This document shows positions 1-8,368 of a DNA stretch of 64,000 bases, piece after piece. The DNA comes from Enterovibrio gelatinilyticus (GTDB lineage: Bacteria > Pseudomonadota > Gammaproteobacteria > Enterobacterales > Vibrionaceae). The notes below the pieces were generated by a model. That model was not told the origin of the DNA, did no database searches, and saw only the letters and a program-made list of their open reading frames with translations. Each line of letters opens with the position of its first letter. The first letter of the stretch is position 1. The position numbers and the translations under genes were made by a program. Location: contig NZ_JAJUBC010000009.1 of assembly GCF_028683095.1 (NCBI RefSeq), forward strand, positions 121,309-185,308. The letters are read 5' to 3'.

Positions 1-491
1 GTCATCGCCATATCGCTCACATTGCGGGTCCAAACGAGATCTCGAGTGGATTAAGCCGTCGTCATGCTTTTATTTCTATCGCAGATATGTTTGATGTCTC
101 CCCTGATCATGCGCCAGTGATCTCTGCGAGAGCATTTAGCGAACTCGCTGGTAAAGATGCAACTAAGATCCTGTTGAAAGAGCACCCTGAAGTGACAGCA
201 GTGATTGCTGCAAACGACTTGCTGGCATTAGGCTGTATCGAAGAGCTAGAAGCTGTAGGGAAGATCATCCCAAACGATATTTCTGTAACGGGCTTTAATG
301 ATATGCCCTACTTGGATTGGTTCCGTATTCCTCTAACCACCGTCTCATTGCCACAAACACAACTTGGCGATCAATCTGTGCGTATGTTGTTGAGCCAAAT
401 CCGTAAAGACAGTGACAGTGCTTTCCCTCGCAAGGTATTGCTGCAACCTAGGCTGGTTGTGCGTAAATCGACGACGACACCGAGAAAATAG
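1..491 (+). CDS. LacI/GalR-family transcriptional regulator, C-terminal part (5' end outside window)
   Basis: The reading frame is open from base 3, so the gene begins upstream of the window. Visible are about 162 residues of the periplasmic-binding-protein-like effector domain of LacI/GalR repressors. Family marks include VIAANDLLALGCIEEL, where LacI proteins have a D/N-D-x-x-A-x-G element, and the following ISVTGFNDMPY, which matches the family's (I/V)SV-x-G-(F/Y)-(N/D)-D segment. The N-terminal HTH that would hint at its operator is missing, so the ligand (usually a sugar or nucleoside) cannot be named. It ends 95 bp before the stop of the convergent hxlR-type gene, with a shared terminator hairpin between them. 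Confidence 0.9.
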   Translation, partial: HRHIAHIAGPNEISSGLSRRHAFISIADMFDVSPDHAPVISARAFSELAGKDATKILLKEHPEVTAVIAANDLLALGCIEELEAVGKIIPNDISVTGFNDMPYLDWFRIPLTTVSLPQTQLGDQSVRMLLSQIRKDSDSAFPRKVLLQPRLVVRKSTTTPRK

Positions 492-552
492 CGACGAGAC
501 CATTCGGATTTGATGCAGTAATACCATTCGAAATGTAGAGCGTGCAGAAGAA

Positions 553-585
553 ACCCGCCAGTCCGCACATTGCTGACTGGCGGGT
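553..585. terminator. Bidirectional terminator between lacI-type and hxlR-type genes
   Basis: An 11-bp perfect stem (553-563 with 575-585, arm ACCCGCCAGTC) encloses an 11-nt loop. It has an A-rich 5' flank and a T-rich 3' flank, and sits between two convergent genes, so it can serve both strands. Confidence 0.85.
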
Positions 586-586
586 G

Positions 587-955
587 TTATTTTCGAAGTT
601 GAATTCCATGCTGCTCGGACCACACTCTCAAATCATCAAGTATTTTCAAAGCACTACGACCAAACTCGGTCAATTCATAGCTCACCGCAATGGGGCGATC
701 ACTGATCACTTTACGCACGACCATGTCTTCTGCTTCCAGCTCTTTCAAGCGCTGGTCGATCATTTTTTTACTCGCCCCGCCGAGCAAACGGGCCAAATCA
801 TTAAATCGTACGGGTCCATCTTTCAGGTGGTAAATCAGCGTTCCCTTCCATTTTCCACCAATTAGACGCATGCCCTTTTCGATGGCACAGGGTTCAGTAC
901 ACGTGTTGACCACACTTTTACGACCTTTAACGTCGATCTTCACTTCGCTGTTCAC
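587..955 (-). CDS. HxlR-family winged-helix transcriptional regulator
   Basis: A 122-residue protein of the usual HxlR length. The family core begins with a Cys pair (CTEPC, about residues 19-23), followed by IGGKWKGTLIYHL. The winged-helix segment FNDLARLLGGASKKMIDQRL ends in the family's RLKELE stretch, then the wing (VSYELTEFGRSALKIL). HxlR proteins are MarR-related DNA-binding dimers that often sense electrophiles or oxidants through the N-terminal cysteine. The neighbouring gene across the 348-bp gap is a catalase, which fits a redox theme, but no direct regulatory link is visible. The effector is unknown. Confidence 0.9.
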   Translation of the reverse strand: MNSEVKIDVKGRKSVVNTCTEPCAIEKGMRLIGGKWKGTLIYHLKDGPVRFNDLARLLGGASKKMIDQRLKELEAEDMVVRKVISDRPIAVSYELTEFGRSALKILDDLRVWSEQHGIQLRK

Positions 956-1303
956 GATTAAATTCTCTTGTCAGACATACAGGTCACTTAAAGTACACAG
1001 GTTAGCACCTGACCCAAGGTTACCATAATGAACCAGGTTGAAACATGGAAGCGTTACCAAGGTTTCATCGAGTCAGATTGAATACTCTGTTAGGTTTTCC
1101 AGTCCGCCCATACGCTAAAACCCCATACAACATCTGTACGCAGATCCAACATATCCCCCAATAAAAAATCACCCAGATAACATCTATCACTATTAATATG
1201 ATTTAAATCAATATTAATAACCAATATTCGTTTATAACTCTCCATACTGGAATGATATTGATTCTTGTTTGTGCATCGAGCATGAACATGTTTAGGGAAA
1301 GAA
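956..1303. other. Divergent promoter region between hxlR-type gene and catalase
   Basis: 348 bp without a convincing gene. It must carry the promoters of both divergent genes. The catalase-proximal half is AT-rich and contains an FNR/CRP-like dyad at 1198-1211. A weak frame opposite the catalase promoter has low-complexity content and no ribosome-binding site, and I do not call it. Confidence 0.6.
1198..1211. promoter_or_regulatory. FNR/CRP-like dyad upstream of catalase
   Basis: ATGATTTAAATCAA contains the perfect 12-bp palindrome TGATTTAAATCA and differs from the FNR consensus TTGAT-N4-ATCAA at one position. It lies about 95 bp upstream of the catalase start. The match is by eye only, and AT-rich DNA gives such matches by chance. 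Confidence 0.35.
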
Positions 1304-2764
1304 ATGGACAATACACGTTACCTCACCAGCCAGAATGGCGCACCTGTTGCCGATGATCAAAACTCACTGACCGCCGGAGAGCGCGGCCCAGTATTGTTGC
1401 AAGATTGGCATCTTATCGAGAAGCTAGCGCATTTTAACCGCGAGCGAATTCCAGAGCGTATTGTTCACGCCAAAGGCACTGGTGCATACGGTACATTCAC
1501 GCTGACCCGTGATCTGGCTGAATTCACACTGGCTGATCATTTCAACGGCGAAGGCAAACAAACAGAAACGTTCGTTCGCTTTTCAACGGTGGGTGGCGAA
1601 ATGGGCTCGGCGGACGCAGAGCGAGACCCTCGCGGTTTTGGCCTTCGTTTTTACACCCAACGTGGTAACCACGATATCGTCGGCAACAACACGCCAACGT
1701 TTTTCCTGCGTGACGGTATTAAATTCCCAGATTTCATCCACACTCAAAAACGCAACCCACATACCAACCTGAAAGATGCTCAGGCCATGTGGGAATTCTG
1801 GTCGTTAAACCCAGAATGTATGCACCAAGTGACGGTGTTGATGTCTGATCGCGGCATTCCAGCTAACTATCGTCAAATGCACGGCTATGGTTCACACACC
1901 TACTCTCTTTGGAACAACAAAGGTGAGCGCTTTTGGGTGAAGTTCCACTTCAAGAGCCAACAAGGCGTAGTGAACTTGACCAATGATCAAGCCGCGATTC
2001 TGCGCGGTATTGACCCAGATTCAAGCCAGCGTGATTTGGTTTTAGCTATTCAAGACGGTCACTTCCCGCGTTGGAGCGTGAACGTTCAAATCATGCCGGA
2101 AGCGGATGCGAACACCTATCACATCAACCCGTTCGATCTGACAAAGGTATGGCCGCACAGCGACTACCCATTGATTGAAATCGGTGAGTTAGAACTTAAC
2201 CGTTTACCAGAGAACTACTTCGCTGAAGTTGAGCAAGTGGCGTTAGCGCCAAGCAACTTGGTTCCAGGTGTTGGTGCGTCTCCAGACAAGATGCTGCAAG
2301 CGCGTCTGTTCGCGTACGCGGATGCACAGCGTTACCGTTTAGGTGCAAACTACAACCACCTACCCGTAAACTGCCCGCATGCCACACAGGCAAATCATTA
2401 CCAACGTGCTGGCGCGATGGCAGGCACGCAATGCCCTTACTCTGGTCATCAGACAGGTCAAAATGTGTCACCAAACTTTGGCCCTAACCAACAAGATGAT
2501 TTGGTTGAAGCCATTGAATTTAAAGAACCACCAATGCGTTTAGACGGCGAAGCAGACCGTTACAGTCGCTACAATCAAGACGACTTTGCACAAGCAGGTA
2601 ACCTGTACCGCTTGTTCAGCGAAGATGAAAAAGCGCGTCTGATTGAGACTATCTGTGGTTCGCTGTCTCAAGCTTCTGAAGATGTTCAACGCAAAATGAC
2701 CGAGCACTTCTGCAACGCCGATGCAGACTACGGTCAACGCATCGCGAACACGTTGGGCTTGTAG
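1304..2764 (+). CDS. katA: Catalase, small-subunit heme type (KatA-like)
   Basis: A 486-residue monofunctional heme catalase that disproportionates hydrogen peroxide to water and oxygen. The distal-site histidine is H55 in RIVHAKGTGAYG, the asparagine lies in GNNTPTFF (N128), and the proximal heme-ligand tyrosine is Y338 in RLFAYADAQRYRLG. The length and the absence of a C-terminal flavodoxin-like extension place it in the short clade-3 group. There is no signal peptide, so it should be cytoplasmic. The start follows a modest purine-rich ribosome-binding site (AGGGAAAGAA). It is monocistronic, with its own terminator 35 bp after the stop. Confidence 0.97.
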   Translation: MDNTRYLTSQNGAPVADDQNSLTAGERGPVLLQDWHLIEKLAHFNRERIPERIVHAKGTGAYGTFTLTRDLAEFTLADHFNGEGKQTETFVRFSTVGGEMGSADAERDPRGFGLRFYTQRGNHDIVGNNTPTFFLRDGIKFPDFIHTQKRNPHTNLKDAQAMWEFWSLNPECMHQVTVLMSDRGIPANYRQMHGYGSHTYSLWNNKGERFWVKFHFKSQQGVVNLTNDQAAILRGIDPDSSQRDLVLAIQDGHFPRWSVNVQIMPEADANTYHINPFDLTKVWPHSDYPLIEIGELELNRLPENYFAEVEQVALAPSNLVPGVGASPDKMLQARLFAYADAQRYRLGANYNHLPVNCPHATQANHYQRAGAMAGTQCPYSGHQTGQNVSPNFGPNQQDDLVEAIEFKEPPMRLDGEADRYSRYNQDDFAQAGNLYRLFSEDEKARLIETICGSLSQASEDVQRKMTEHFCNADADYGQRIANTLGL

Positions 2765-2798
2765 AACGCGACGTGTTTTAGATTTTCTAAGCAACACA

Positions 2799-2830
2799 AA
2801 AAAGGGACAACAAAAACGTTGTCCCTTTTT
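2799..2830 (+). terminator. Rho-independent terminator of catalase gene
   Basis: A 13-bp stem (2799-2811 with 2818-2830), core AAGGGACAAC/GTTGTCCCTT, with a 6-nt loop. The 3' arm ends in a T tract. Confidence 0.9.
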
Positions 2831-2866
2831 CTTTCACCCAAAATCGCCTAATTCCATTACTGCCGT

Positions 2867-2894
2867 ATTGTTGATTGTTGATTGTTGATTGTTG
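2867..2894. repeat. Heptanucleotide tandem repeat (ATTGTTG)x4
   Basis: Four perfect head-to-tail copies of ATTGTTG lie between the catalase terminator and the alkylation-repair remnant. No coding frame crosses it. It is a possible slippage-prone tract with no visible function. Confidence 0.95.
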
Positions 2895-2908
2895 AAATAG
2901 TAATTAAC

Positions 2909-3198
2909 CTAGAGTGACATAAGCTTCATGCGGGTGCCCTTGTCCAGTTTTTCCAACGCATAACGAAAGGCCGTTCTTGGCATTCGAGCATGGTTTTTTA
3001 TCAAATATTCCACAACTGGTTGTGGCTCTTTTTGCGACAACACGTTGAGCATCCAACCATAGGCTTTTTGTACCAAATGATGCGCATCTTCAAGCAGTAA
3101 ATCGGCAATATTATGTGGTTCAAGGCCGCTATATCGCCCTTTGTTTACAGCAATGCAGTGAACTCCCGCAGGCCTGCCAACACTTTCGGTTTACTCAT
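2909..3198 (-). pseudogene. Remnant of an AlkD-like DNA alkylation repair gene (C-terminal part only)
   Basis: On the minus strand, about 92 codons read as the C-terminal end of a HEAT-like DNA alkylation repair protein: LLLEDAHHLVQKAYGWML, then RTAFRYALEKLD, ending at a TAG (2909-2911). No start codon exists in this frame, because an upstream in-frame stop (near 3194) closes it. An ATG at 3196-3198 lies in another frame and stops after 17 codons. The N-terminal half of the usual 200-plus-residue protein is absent. I infer a truncated relic. The family call is from motif resemblance by eye. Confidence 0.6.
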
Positions 3199-3283
3199 TC
3201 AAAATTCATAACCCCTTTATGGCTGAGGCTGTGCTAAAACAGTTTATAGATCATATTGTTTACATGCGCATTAAGGACGTCAA

Positions 3284-4024
3284 ATGACACCTACTCCCCG
3301 TCTTTTTATTGTTGAAGATGATGATAAGCTTCGTCAGCTCCTGTCCTCTTATTTCAGGGAACAAGACTTCGATGTTCAGGCATTTGATCAAGGAGAAACA
3401 GCAATTGCAGCTATTTTATCGGAGCAACCCGACATCGTGATGTTGGACCTCATGTTGCCTGATATCGATGGCCTGACAATCTGCCGACAGATCCGCCCGC
3501 ACTTTTCTGGCAAAGTACTCATGTTAACAGCCAGTGATGATGATTTTGACCATGTGGCTGCACTCGAAATCGGCGCGGATGACTTTGTTACCAAGCCGAT
3601 AAAGCCGAGAGTGTTACTGGCTCGGTTGCGCGCGTTGATACGTCGAACAGACACGCAAACCCAAACAGCAGAACACTCGCCATCAATCGCACTCAACACT
3701 TTGGTTTATGGCAGCTTAACACTGAATAAATCTCGTAAACGATGTGCCTTGGCAGAGAAGCATATCCCCTTATCAGACAGTGAGTTTGACCTTTTATGGT
3801 TGCTTGCTGAATCAGCGGATAAGGTGTTATCCAGAGACACTCTCACCCTTGCGGTGAGAGGCATTGAATACGATGGACTGGATCGCACCGTTGACAACAA
3901 AGTGGTCAGTTTGCGCAAAAAACTCGGAGACAACCCCTCCTCTCCGTGTCGCATCATTACCGTGAGGGGAAAAGGCTACCTTTTTGTGCCTGATGCTTGG
4001 CACGACTTTCAAGACAACGTTTAA
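3284..4024 (+). CDS. OmpR/PhoB-family response regulator (RstA-like)
   Basis: 246 residues: a receiver domain (about 6-115) with the acidic pocket E11/D12, phospho-acceptor D55 in MLDLMLPD and conserved K104 in TKPIKP, followed by an OmpR-type winged helix (about 145-240) ending in TVRGKGYLF. The segment GIEYDGLDRTVDNKV resembles RstA, so I place it near RstA rather than PhoB or QseB. Its stop is 2 bp before the ATG of the sensor kinase, so the two are co-translated. The porin gene downstream is the probable regulated target, with a tandem direct repeat in front of it. Confidence 0.93.
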   Translation: MTPTPRLFIVEDDDKLRQLLSSYFREQDFDVQAFDQGETAIAAILSEQPDIVMLDLMLPDIDGLTICRQIRPHFSGKVLMLTASDDDFDHVAALEIGADDFVTKPIKPRVLLARLRALIRRTDTQTQTAEHSPSIALNTLVYGSLTLNKSRKRCALAEKHIPLSDSEFDLLWLLAESADKVLSRDTLTLAVRGIEYDGLDRTVDNKVVSLRKKLGDNPSSPCRIITVRGKGYLFVPDAWHDFQDNV

Positions 4025-4026
4025 CT

Positions 4027-5331
4027 ATGTGGCGAATTTATATTGAATCATTTATCGGACTGTTTTTTCTCTTTATTGTCAGTCTGTTTGCTTTTGACTA
4101 CTTTGTATACCAGCTCAATCCGGATTATGACTATATATTGGAGGACATGCAGGCTGCAGCACTTCACCATGTCCTCAGTACCTTGTCTGAACCGCAGGGC
4201 AGCGAGTTTACTGCGCAACTGCTTGCCAACTATGCCGAATCCACCGCCAGTACTTTGAATATTGTGGCTACAGATGTTGCGCCTAAAGAGGTACAAAACT
4301 ACTTCGCACAGGATCCACCGCCTCACCCTTATTCCTTTTATGACGACAATCGGGCACTTTGGCTCACCTTTGCTCACTCGGACACTTTCTTTCATATTGC
4401 CCCCGATGACACAAACCTAGTCAGACAAAAAATTGAATTTAGTGATTCACTGTTTTTTGTTTTCACTGCGTTCGGTTTCTTAATTTACTCAAGCTGGCTT
4501 ATCTGGTTTATCGGTCGCAGAACACGCGCCCTGCAACACGTAACCGCAGAATTCGCCAAGGGTAACTTAAACGTTCGAGCACCCACCAACAGCGGTAGCA
4601 GAGTGGGAAAAATGAACGAAAGCTTTAATGAAATGGCGGAAAAAATATCCCAACTCATTACCAGCAATCGCTCTCTCACCCAGGCCGTCGCCCATGACCT
4701 TCGAACACCGATTTTTCGCATTCAGTGGCAAGCAGAAATTCTTCATGAAGAGGCCACGTCACCCGCGCTAAAACAAAAACTCGCGAGCATTATCGAAGAC
4801 ACAGAAGAGATGGAGCAGTTGGTCGACGCACTGCTGTATTTCGCGAAAGTGGGTCGTCAGGACGTACCAATCAACAAAGAGGATATTCCGGCCCAGCCAT
4901 TTATAGCGCATTTGGTTGAGCGCCTACCTAACCCTCAAAATCGCCAAATAGACGCAAAGATTGACCATGACATCTCGTTTTGGGCTGACAAAACCTTGCT
5001 AAAGCGAGCAATTGAAAACGTGCTAGTCAATGCCCTGCGCTACTCAGTATCAAGCGTGATAGTGCGTTGTTCTCAGCATGCCCAAATCATTAAGATCACC
5101 ATCGAAGACGATGGCCCCGGTATTCCAGAACAATTTCGAGAACGCCTTTTTGAACCCTTTTTTAGCATTGACCCCTCAAGAAACAAATCAAACATGGGAC
5201 ACGGATTGGGGCTGGCAATCGTTAAACTGATCATTGAGAAACATGACGGTAAGGCGACCTTCGAAGAGGGTTCCACGGGCGGTGCCAAACTCGTTCTTAC
5301 CATTCCAAACCATGACACTGACAATCAGTGA
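4027..5331 (+). CDS. Two-component sensor histidine kinase (RstB-like)
   Basis: 434 residues from the ATG at 4027, chosen over an upstream TTG because it lies 2 bp after the regulator's stop. TM1 is about residues 5-28, then a short periplasmic sensor of about 110 residues, TM2 about 141-164, a HAMP linker, and HisKA with H223 in AVAHDLRTPIF. The ATPase domain shows the N box (NVLVNALRYS), G1 (EDDGPGIP) and G2 (GHGLGLAIVKL). It should autophosphorylate and pass phosphate to the adjacent regulator. The signal is not evident. RstB homologues respond to envelope or acid cues, which would fit the porin next door, but this is inference. Confidence 0.93.
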   Translation: MWRIYIESFIGLFFLFIVSLFAFDYFVYQLNPDYDYILEDMQAAALHHVLSTLSEPQGSEFTAQLLANYAESTASTLNIVATDVAPKEVQNYFAQDPPPHPYSFYDDNRALWLTFAHSDTFFHIAPDDTNLVRQKIEFSDSLFFVFTAFGFLIYSSWLIWFIGRRTRALQHVTAEFAKGNLNVRAPTNSGSRVGKMNESFNEMAEKISQLITSNRSLTQAVAHDLRTPIFRIQWQAEILHEEATSPALKQKLASIIEDTEEMEQLVDALLYFAKVGRQDVPINKEDIPAQPFIAHLVERLPNPQNRQIDAKIDHDISFWADKTLLKRAIENVLVNALRYSVSSVIVRCSQHAQIIKITIEDDGPGIPEQFRERLFEPFFSIDPSRNKSNMGHGLGLAIVKLIIEKHDGKATFEEGSTGGAKLVLTIPNHDTDNQ

Positions 5332-5352
5332 CAAAGTAAGCACAAAGTAATC
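5331..5352. promoter_or_regulatory. Tandem 11-bp direct repeat, candidate response-regulator box for the porin gene
   Basis: ACAAAGTAAGC (5331-5341) is followed immediately by ACAAAGTAATC (5342-5352), 10 of 11 identical. OmpR-family regulators bind tandem half-sites one helical turn apart. This pair lies between the kinase stop and the porin start, about 84 bp upstream of the porin ATG. The binding role is inferred. Confidence 0.5.
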
Positions 5353-5435
5353 ACCAACTGATGACACACTGATCCTTTTGTCAGTCTGATTGATTTTGTA
5401 CGGTGTTCATTAGACGCACAAACAAGGACAGAATC

Positions 5436-6212
5436 ATGAAAAACATTGCAGTTTTATTCTCAACGCTTGCCGCAGCCTCTGCTGTTCAGGCTGCGGGCGA
5501 CACGTATATATTGAACGGCAATATATACACCAAACAAAACACATGGATAGCGGAGGCAGGCATTGGTGGCATCAGCGACCTCTACAAGGAACAGGATGAT
5601 TCAGTTGTTCCTGTGTTGAATTTTGGCTACCACGGTGAAGACTTTAACGTCGACTTTAGTGGCGCGAACTATCGCGTATACGGTACAGACAGTGATCGGG
5701 TAAACGTTGGAGTCCTATTGACCAGCCCCGGGATAGCATATGACCATGACACCTCTGACTTTCTAAAAGGCATGGATGACCGAGACTTAAGTGTCGACCT
5801 CGGCTTAAACGTCGACTTTAGACTCGGGACAGGCGTGATTTCGACCTACTTCCAACACGATGTGTCGGGCGCCTATAAAGGATATATAGCCGGCGCAAGA
5901 TACTTTGACATTGTCACCATCGGTAATGCTGATTTGGTCTCATTCGCCGGCGTGATGCTGCAAAGTAAAGATTTTGTCGACTACTACTTTGGTGTCAATC
6001 CAAACGAAGCACGAGCCAATCGCCCAGCCTACACAGGCGATAGCAGTGTGGCTTATGAGTTAGGGTACAAGCTCATTTACCCTCTCAGTGAAAACTGGAA
6101 CCTAACACAGTCAACGCTATACACACGTTTAGGCAGCGACGTTGCTGACTCTCCTATTGTTGACAGCGCTAACCAGTGGCTGGTTGGAGCAACCATCGCC
6201 TATCACTTCTAA
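5436..6212 (+). CDS. MipA/OmpV-family outer membrane protein
   Basis: 258 residues from the ATG at 5436, which has AAGGAC 8 bp upstream; an upstream in-frame extension lacks a signal peptide. Residues 1-20 are a signal peptide with a hydrophobic core and the cleavage site VQA-A. The mature part alternates polar and aromatic residues typical of a beta barrel and ends in an aromatic C-terminal residue (TIAYHF), the outer-membrane assembly signal. MipA/OmpV proteins are scaffold or porin-like barrels induced by envelope stress or osmolarity. Its position right after the RstAB-like genes suggests control by them. Confidence 0.88.
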   Translation: MKNIAVLFSTLAAASAVQAAGDTYILNGNIYTKQNTWIAEAGIGGISDLYKEQDDSVVPVLNFGYHGEDFNVDFSGANYRVYGTDSDRVNVGVLLTSPGIAYDHDTSDFLKGMDDRDLSVDLGLNVDFRLGTGVISTYFQHDVSGAYKGYIAGARYFDIVTIGNADLVSFAGVMLQSKDFVDYYFGVNPNEARANRPAYTGDSSVAYELGYKLIYPLSENWNLTQSTLYTRLGSDVADSPIVDSANQWLVGATIAYHF

Positions 6213-6295
6213 AATTTGGAAAAGCCTGACGGCAACATAGTTCCTGTTTCTGGTTGCAAAAATGCCGACCTCATTTAGGACGGGGCAACTTGCAC

Positions 6296-6329
6296 AAAAA
6301 AGCCGCTGACTTCCATCGGCGGCTTTTTC
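6296..6329. terminator. Terminator hairpin, first copy of the GCCGCTGA family
   Basis: The arms AGCCGCTGA (6301-6309) and TCGGCGGCT (6316-6324) pair with one wobble and are flanked by A6 and T5. It can terminate the porin (+) and the FRG gene (-). The same hairpin core recurs at 34071-34098 and 43712-43746, each time next to an ackA-like 3' end. Confidence 0.85.
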
Positions 6330-6352
6330 TAGTTCAAATCGGTGTTCGCGTC

Positions 6353-6409
6353 TTACTTAGCAAACTCTCCTGCTGGCGAACCAATCACAAACTCTTCATT
6401 GGTTGGGCT
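6353..6409 (-). pseudogene. Relic of an acetate kinase gene 3' end
   Basis: On the minus strand, about 18 codons read PTNEEFVIGSPAGEFAK and then a stop. The intact acetate kinase at 43.8 kb ends PTNEEFVIASQAADFAE and then a stop, which is 12 of 17 identical and followed by a related terminator hairpin. Upstream of this tail the frame no longer resembles acetate kinase. It sits just downstream of the FRG gene, which itself follows pta. I infer that an ackA once followed pta and was lost, leaving its 3' end and terminator. Confidence 0.75.
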
Positions 6410-6451
6410 TCTACTCGTATGGAACCCATTTAGAAGGCCCAGTATTGCCCA

Positions 6452-7249
6452 TCAATCAAAGTCGAAATCGGACACGTACTTTTGCTCAAATTGCTGCAAA
6501 TTCTCAGCTGCCTCGCCCTGCATCTCAGCGCCAGCAGAACGGTTATCCATCGGCATCCAACCGAATGGATTATTGTCGTACATTAAGTTCACGTGGCGAC
6601 AAAGCCCGAACAGGTTGTTGTATATCGAATGTTCATTGATGCCGAACTCATTAAGCTCTTGAATAATCTTAACTTTGAGGTCTGGCATGATCGGGAGCTT
6701 AGTCAACGCGACAGCCATTCCTTCTTCCTCCTCCAATGCAGTGAATTGAGGGCGCCCCTGAACAAGCGTGGAGGCGTGCACAGTTAGCCTTTTGTTTTTG
6801 TCTGCTGCTTTCCCGTATACAGGCATGATGTGTGTTTGTGTAATCGCAAAGGGGTCATCGTCCATATCCAACTGGGGAATATCTTCTGTGTTCAACACAT
6901 AGACAAGAGGCTGAGAGCCTGAGCTATGGCAGGCGTACCATAGCGCTTCATAAGGGTTAATCGTCCAGTCCAACAAACGGGTTTCCAAGCCCGCGTTATG
7001 CGCTTTCATAAGCAGGTGGCATGTAGAAGGGTTATCAACATCGATATAGTCGCAACCATACTTGGCGATATGTGCGAGCATCTTGGCCTCTGTTTCGGCG
7101 GTTTTAGTGTGACCGCGCGCCACTTGGGGGAGCAATTTGCAGCGGATATTTGGCTGCCCTCTGAATAGCGTTGTTTCGTTTGAGCCGGAAGTCTCTTCAA
7201 TCGCTGCCGTAAAAGCAGATAGTGAGTCTATATAGTTAAACTGATTCAT
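6452..7249 (-). CDS. FRG-domain protein, translationally coupled to pta
   Basis: 265 residues. The FRG domain is recognised from the eponymous F29-R30-G31 (TLFRGQPN), the LLPQVAR stretch, and the second conserved block around residues 85-107 (GLETRLLDWT then NPYEALWYAC). The biochemical function of FRG domains is not settled. They recur in defence- and toxin-associated contexts, sometimes fused to other modules, but here the domain stands alone. The ATG overlaps the pta stop by 4 bp (ATGA), so it is read from the same mRNA as the taurine operon. It lies between pta and an acetate kinase relic, so it may have replaced ackA. No membrane segment or signal peptide is seen. Confidence 0.82.
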   Translation of the reverse strand: MNQFNYIDSLSAFTAAIEETSGSNETTLFRGQPNIRCKLLPQVARGHTKTAETEAKMLAHIAKYGCDYIDVDNPSTCHLLMKAHNAGLETRLLDWTINPYEALWYACHSSGSQPLVYVLNTEDIPQLDMDDDPFAITQTHIMPVYGKAADKNKRLTVHASTLVQGRPQFTALEEEEGMAVALTKLPIMPDLKVKIIQELNEFGINEHSIYNNLFGLCRHVNLMYDNNPFGWMPMDNRSAGAEMQGEAAENLQQFEQKYVSDFDFD

Positions 7250-8277
7250 AATTCCCTCGCATTGGAGTAGCCAACTGAGTTGTTTAGCTCTTTTTGCACG
7301 ACCGTCACCGCGATAACGTTAACAATGTCATCCACGCTGCAGCCCCTTGATAAGTCGTTCGCTGGTTTTGCCAAGCCTTGCAACAAAGGGCCGATTGCAA
7401 CCGCTCCTCCGACACGCTCTGCCAGCTTGTAGCAAATATTGCCCGCCTCTAGACTTGGGAAAATGAGGACGTTAGATTTCCCTTTCACGTTGGAGTTAGG
7501 CAGTTTCTTCTTCGCGATATCCGCGACAATCGCCGCATCCAATTGGATATCCTCATCGATAGCAATGTCCGGCAACTGCTGCTTTACCCGTTGAGAAGCC
7601 CTGACGACCTTGCTGACCGATTCGTGCTGCGCACTGCCGCTGGTTGAAAAAGACAACATGGCGACTTTCGGTTTTTCCATAAGTAAGGTTTCTGCATTCT
7701 TCGCTGCTGCAATAGCAATGCTCGCCAGTTCTTCATCAGAGGGGTCAATCACCAGCCCACAGTCTGAAAAAATCAATCCTCCTTTCATGGTATGGAATGG
7801 TTGGCACAGCATCATGAGAAAGAAGCTCGACACAATCGTGCTGGTTCCATCCAATCCAATGATTTGTATTGCGCTGCGAACGACATCTTTCGTCGTGTGC
7901 ACTGCCCCAGCGACTGAGCCGTCAGCGAGCCCTTTGGCTACCATGAGGTTGGCAAAATTGAGTGGCTTAAGCGTTTCCTGCAACGCTTGCTGTGGCGTCA
8001 CACCTTTCTTTGCCCGAAGGGTAAGATACAGCTCAGACAACGAAGCGGTGAGTGGGCTAGAATGGGGTTCAATGACTTCAAAGTCGTCAAGTTGAACGTT
8101 AGCCTCGTCAGCGGCCAGTTGTAGTTTCTCTCTTTCACCGACCAGAACGACCTTTGCAATTCCACCTTGTTGAGCCTGAGCGGCGGCGATGAGAATCCGT
8201 TTATCATCGCCTTCACACAACACAATTTTTGAATCCAACGTCTTCGCTTTCTCAATAATATTGTTTAAAGCTTTCAT
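7246..8277 (-). CDS. pta: Phosphate acetyltransferase (short form) of the taurine pathway
   Basis: 343 residues covering the PTA/PTB catalytic domain only, without the N-terminal P-loop/DRTGG regions of the long housekeeping Pta. Recognisable segments are KIVLCEGDDKRILIAA at the N-terminus, GLADGSVAGAVHTTKDVVRSA, FSTSGSAQHESVSKV, and NVLIFPSLEAGNICYKL near the C-terminus. It converts acetyl phosphate and CoA to acetyl-CoA and phosphate. Short Pta enzymes of this kind are typically encoded with xsc, whose product is acetyl phosphate, and xsc heads this gene run. Its last bases overlap the FRG gene. Confidence 0.93.
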   Translation of the reverse strand: MKALNNIIEKAKTLDSKIVLCEGDDKRILIAAAQAQQGGIAKVVLVGEREKLQLAADEANVQLDDFEVIEPHSSPLTASLSELYLTLRAKKGVTPQQALQETLKPLNFANLMVAKGLADGSVAGAVHTTKDVVRSAIQIIGLDGTSTIVSSFFLMMLCQPFHTMKGGLIFSDCGLVIDPSDEELASIAIAAAKNAETLLMEKPKVAMLSFSTSGSAQHESVSKVVRASQRVKQQLPDIAIDEDIQLDAAIVADIAKKKLPNSNVKGKSNVLIFPSLEAGNICYKLAERVGGAVAIGPLLQGLAKPANDLSRGCSVDDIVNVIAVTVVQKELNNSVGYSNAREL

Positions 8278-8368
8278 CGCTTACAGCTCTCTTAACATCA
8301 CTTTTCAAACCCCAATATCCATACGCCCAGACATCTCTATACAATGCTTATGTCAATGTGCCCCTTCT

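Noticed and set aside
1090..1311. A 73-codon minus-strand frame upstream of the catalase start
   Set aside because: It overlaps the catalase promoter and start, has no ribosome-binding site and no family resemblance.
7610..8095. A 161-codon plus-strand frame opposite pta
   Set aside because: The pta frame on the other strand is well supported; this one is an antisense by-product.
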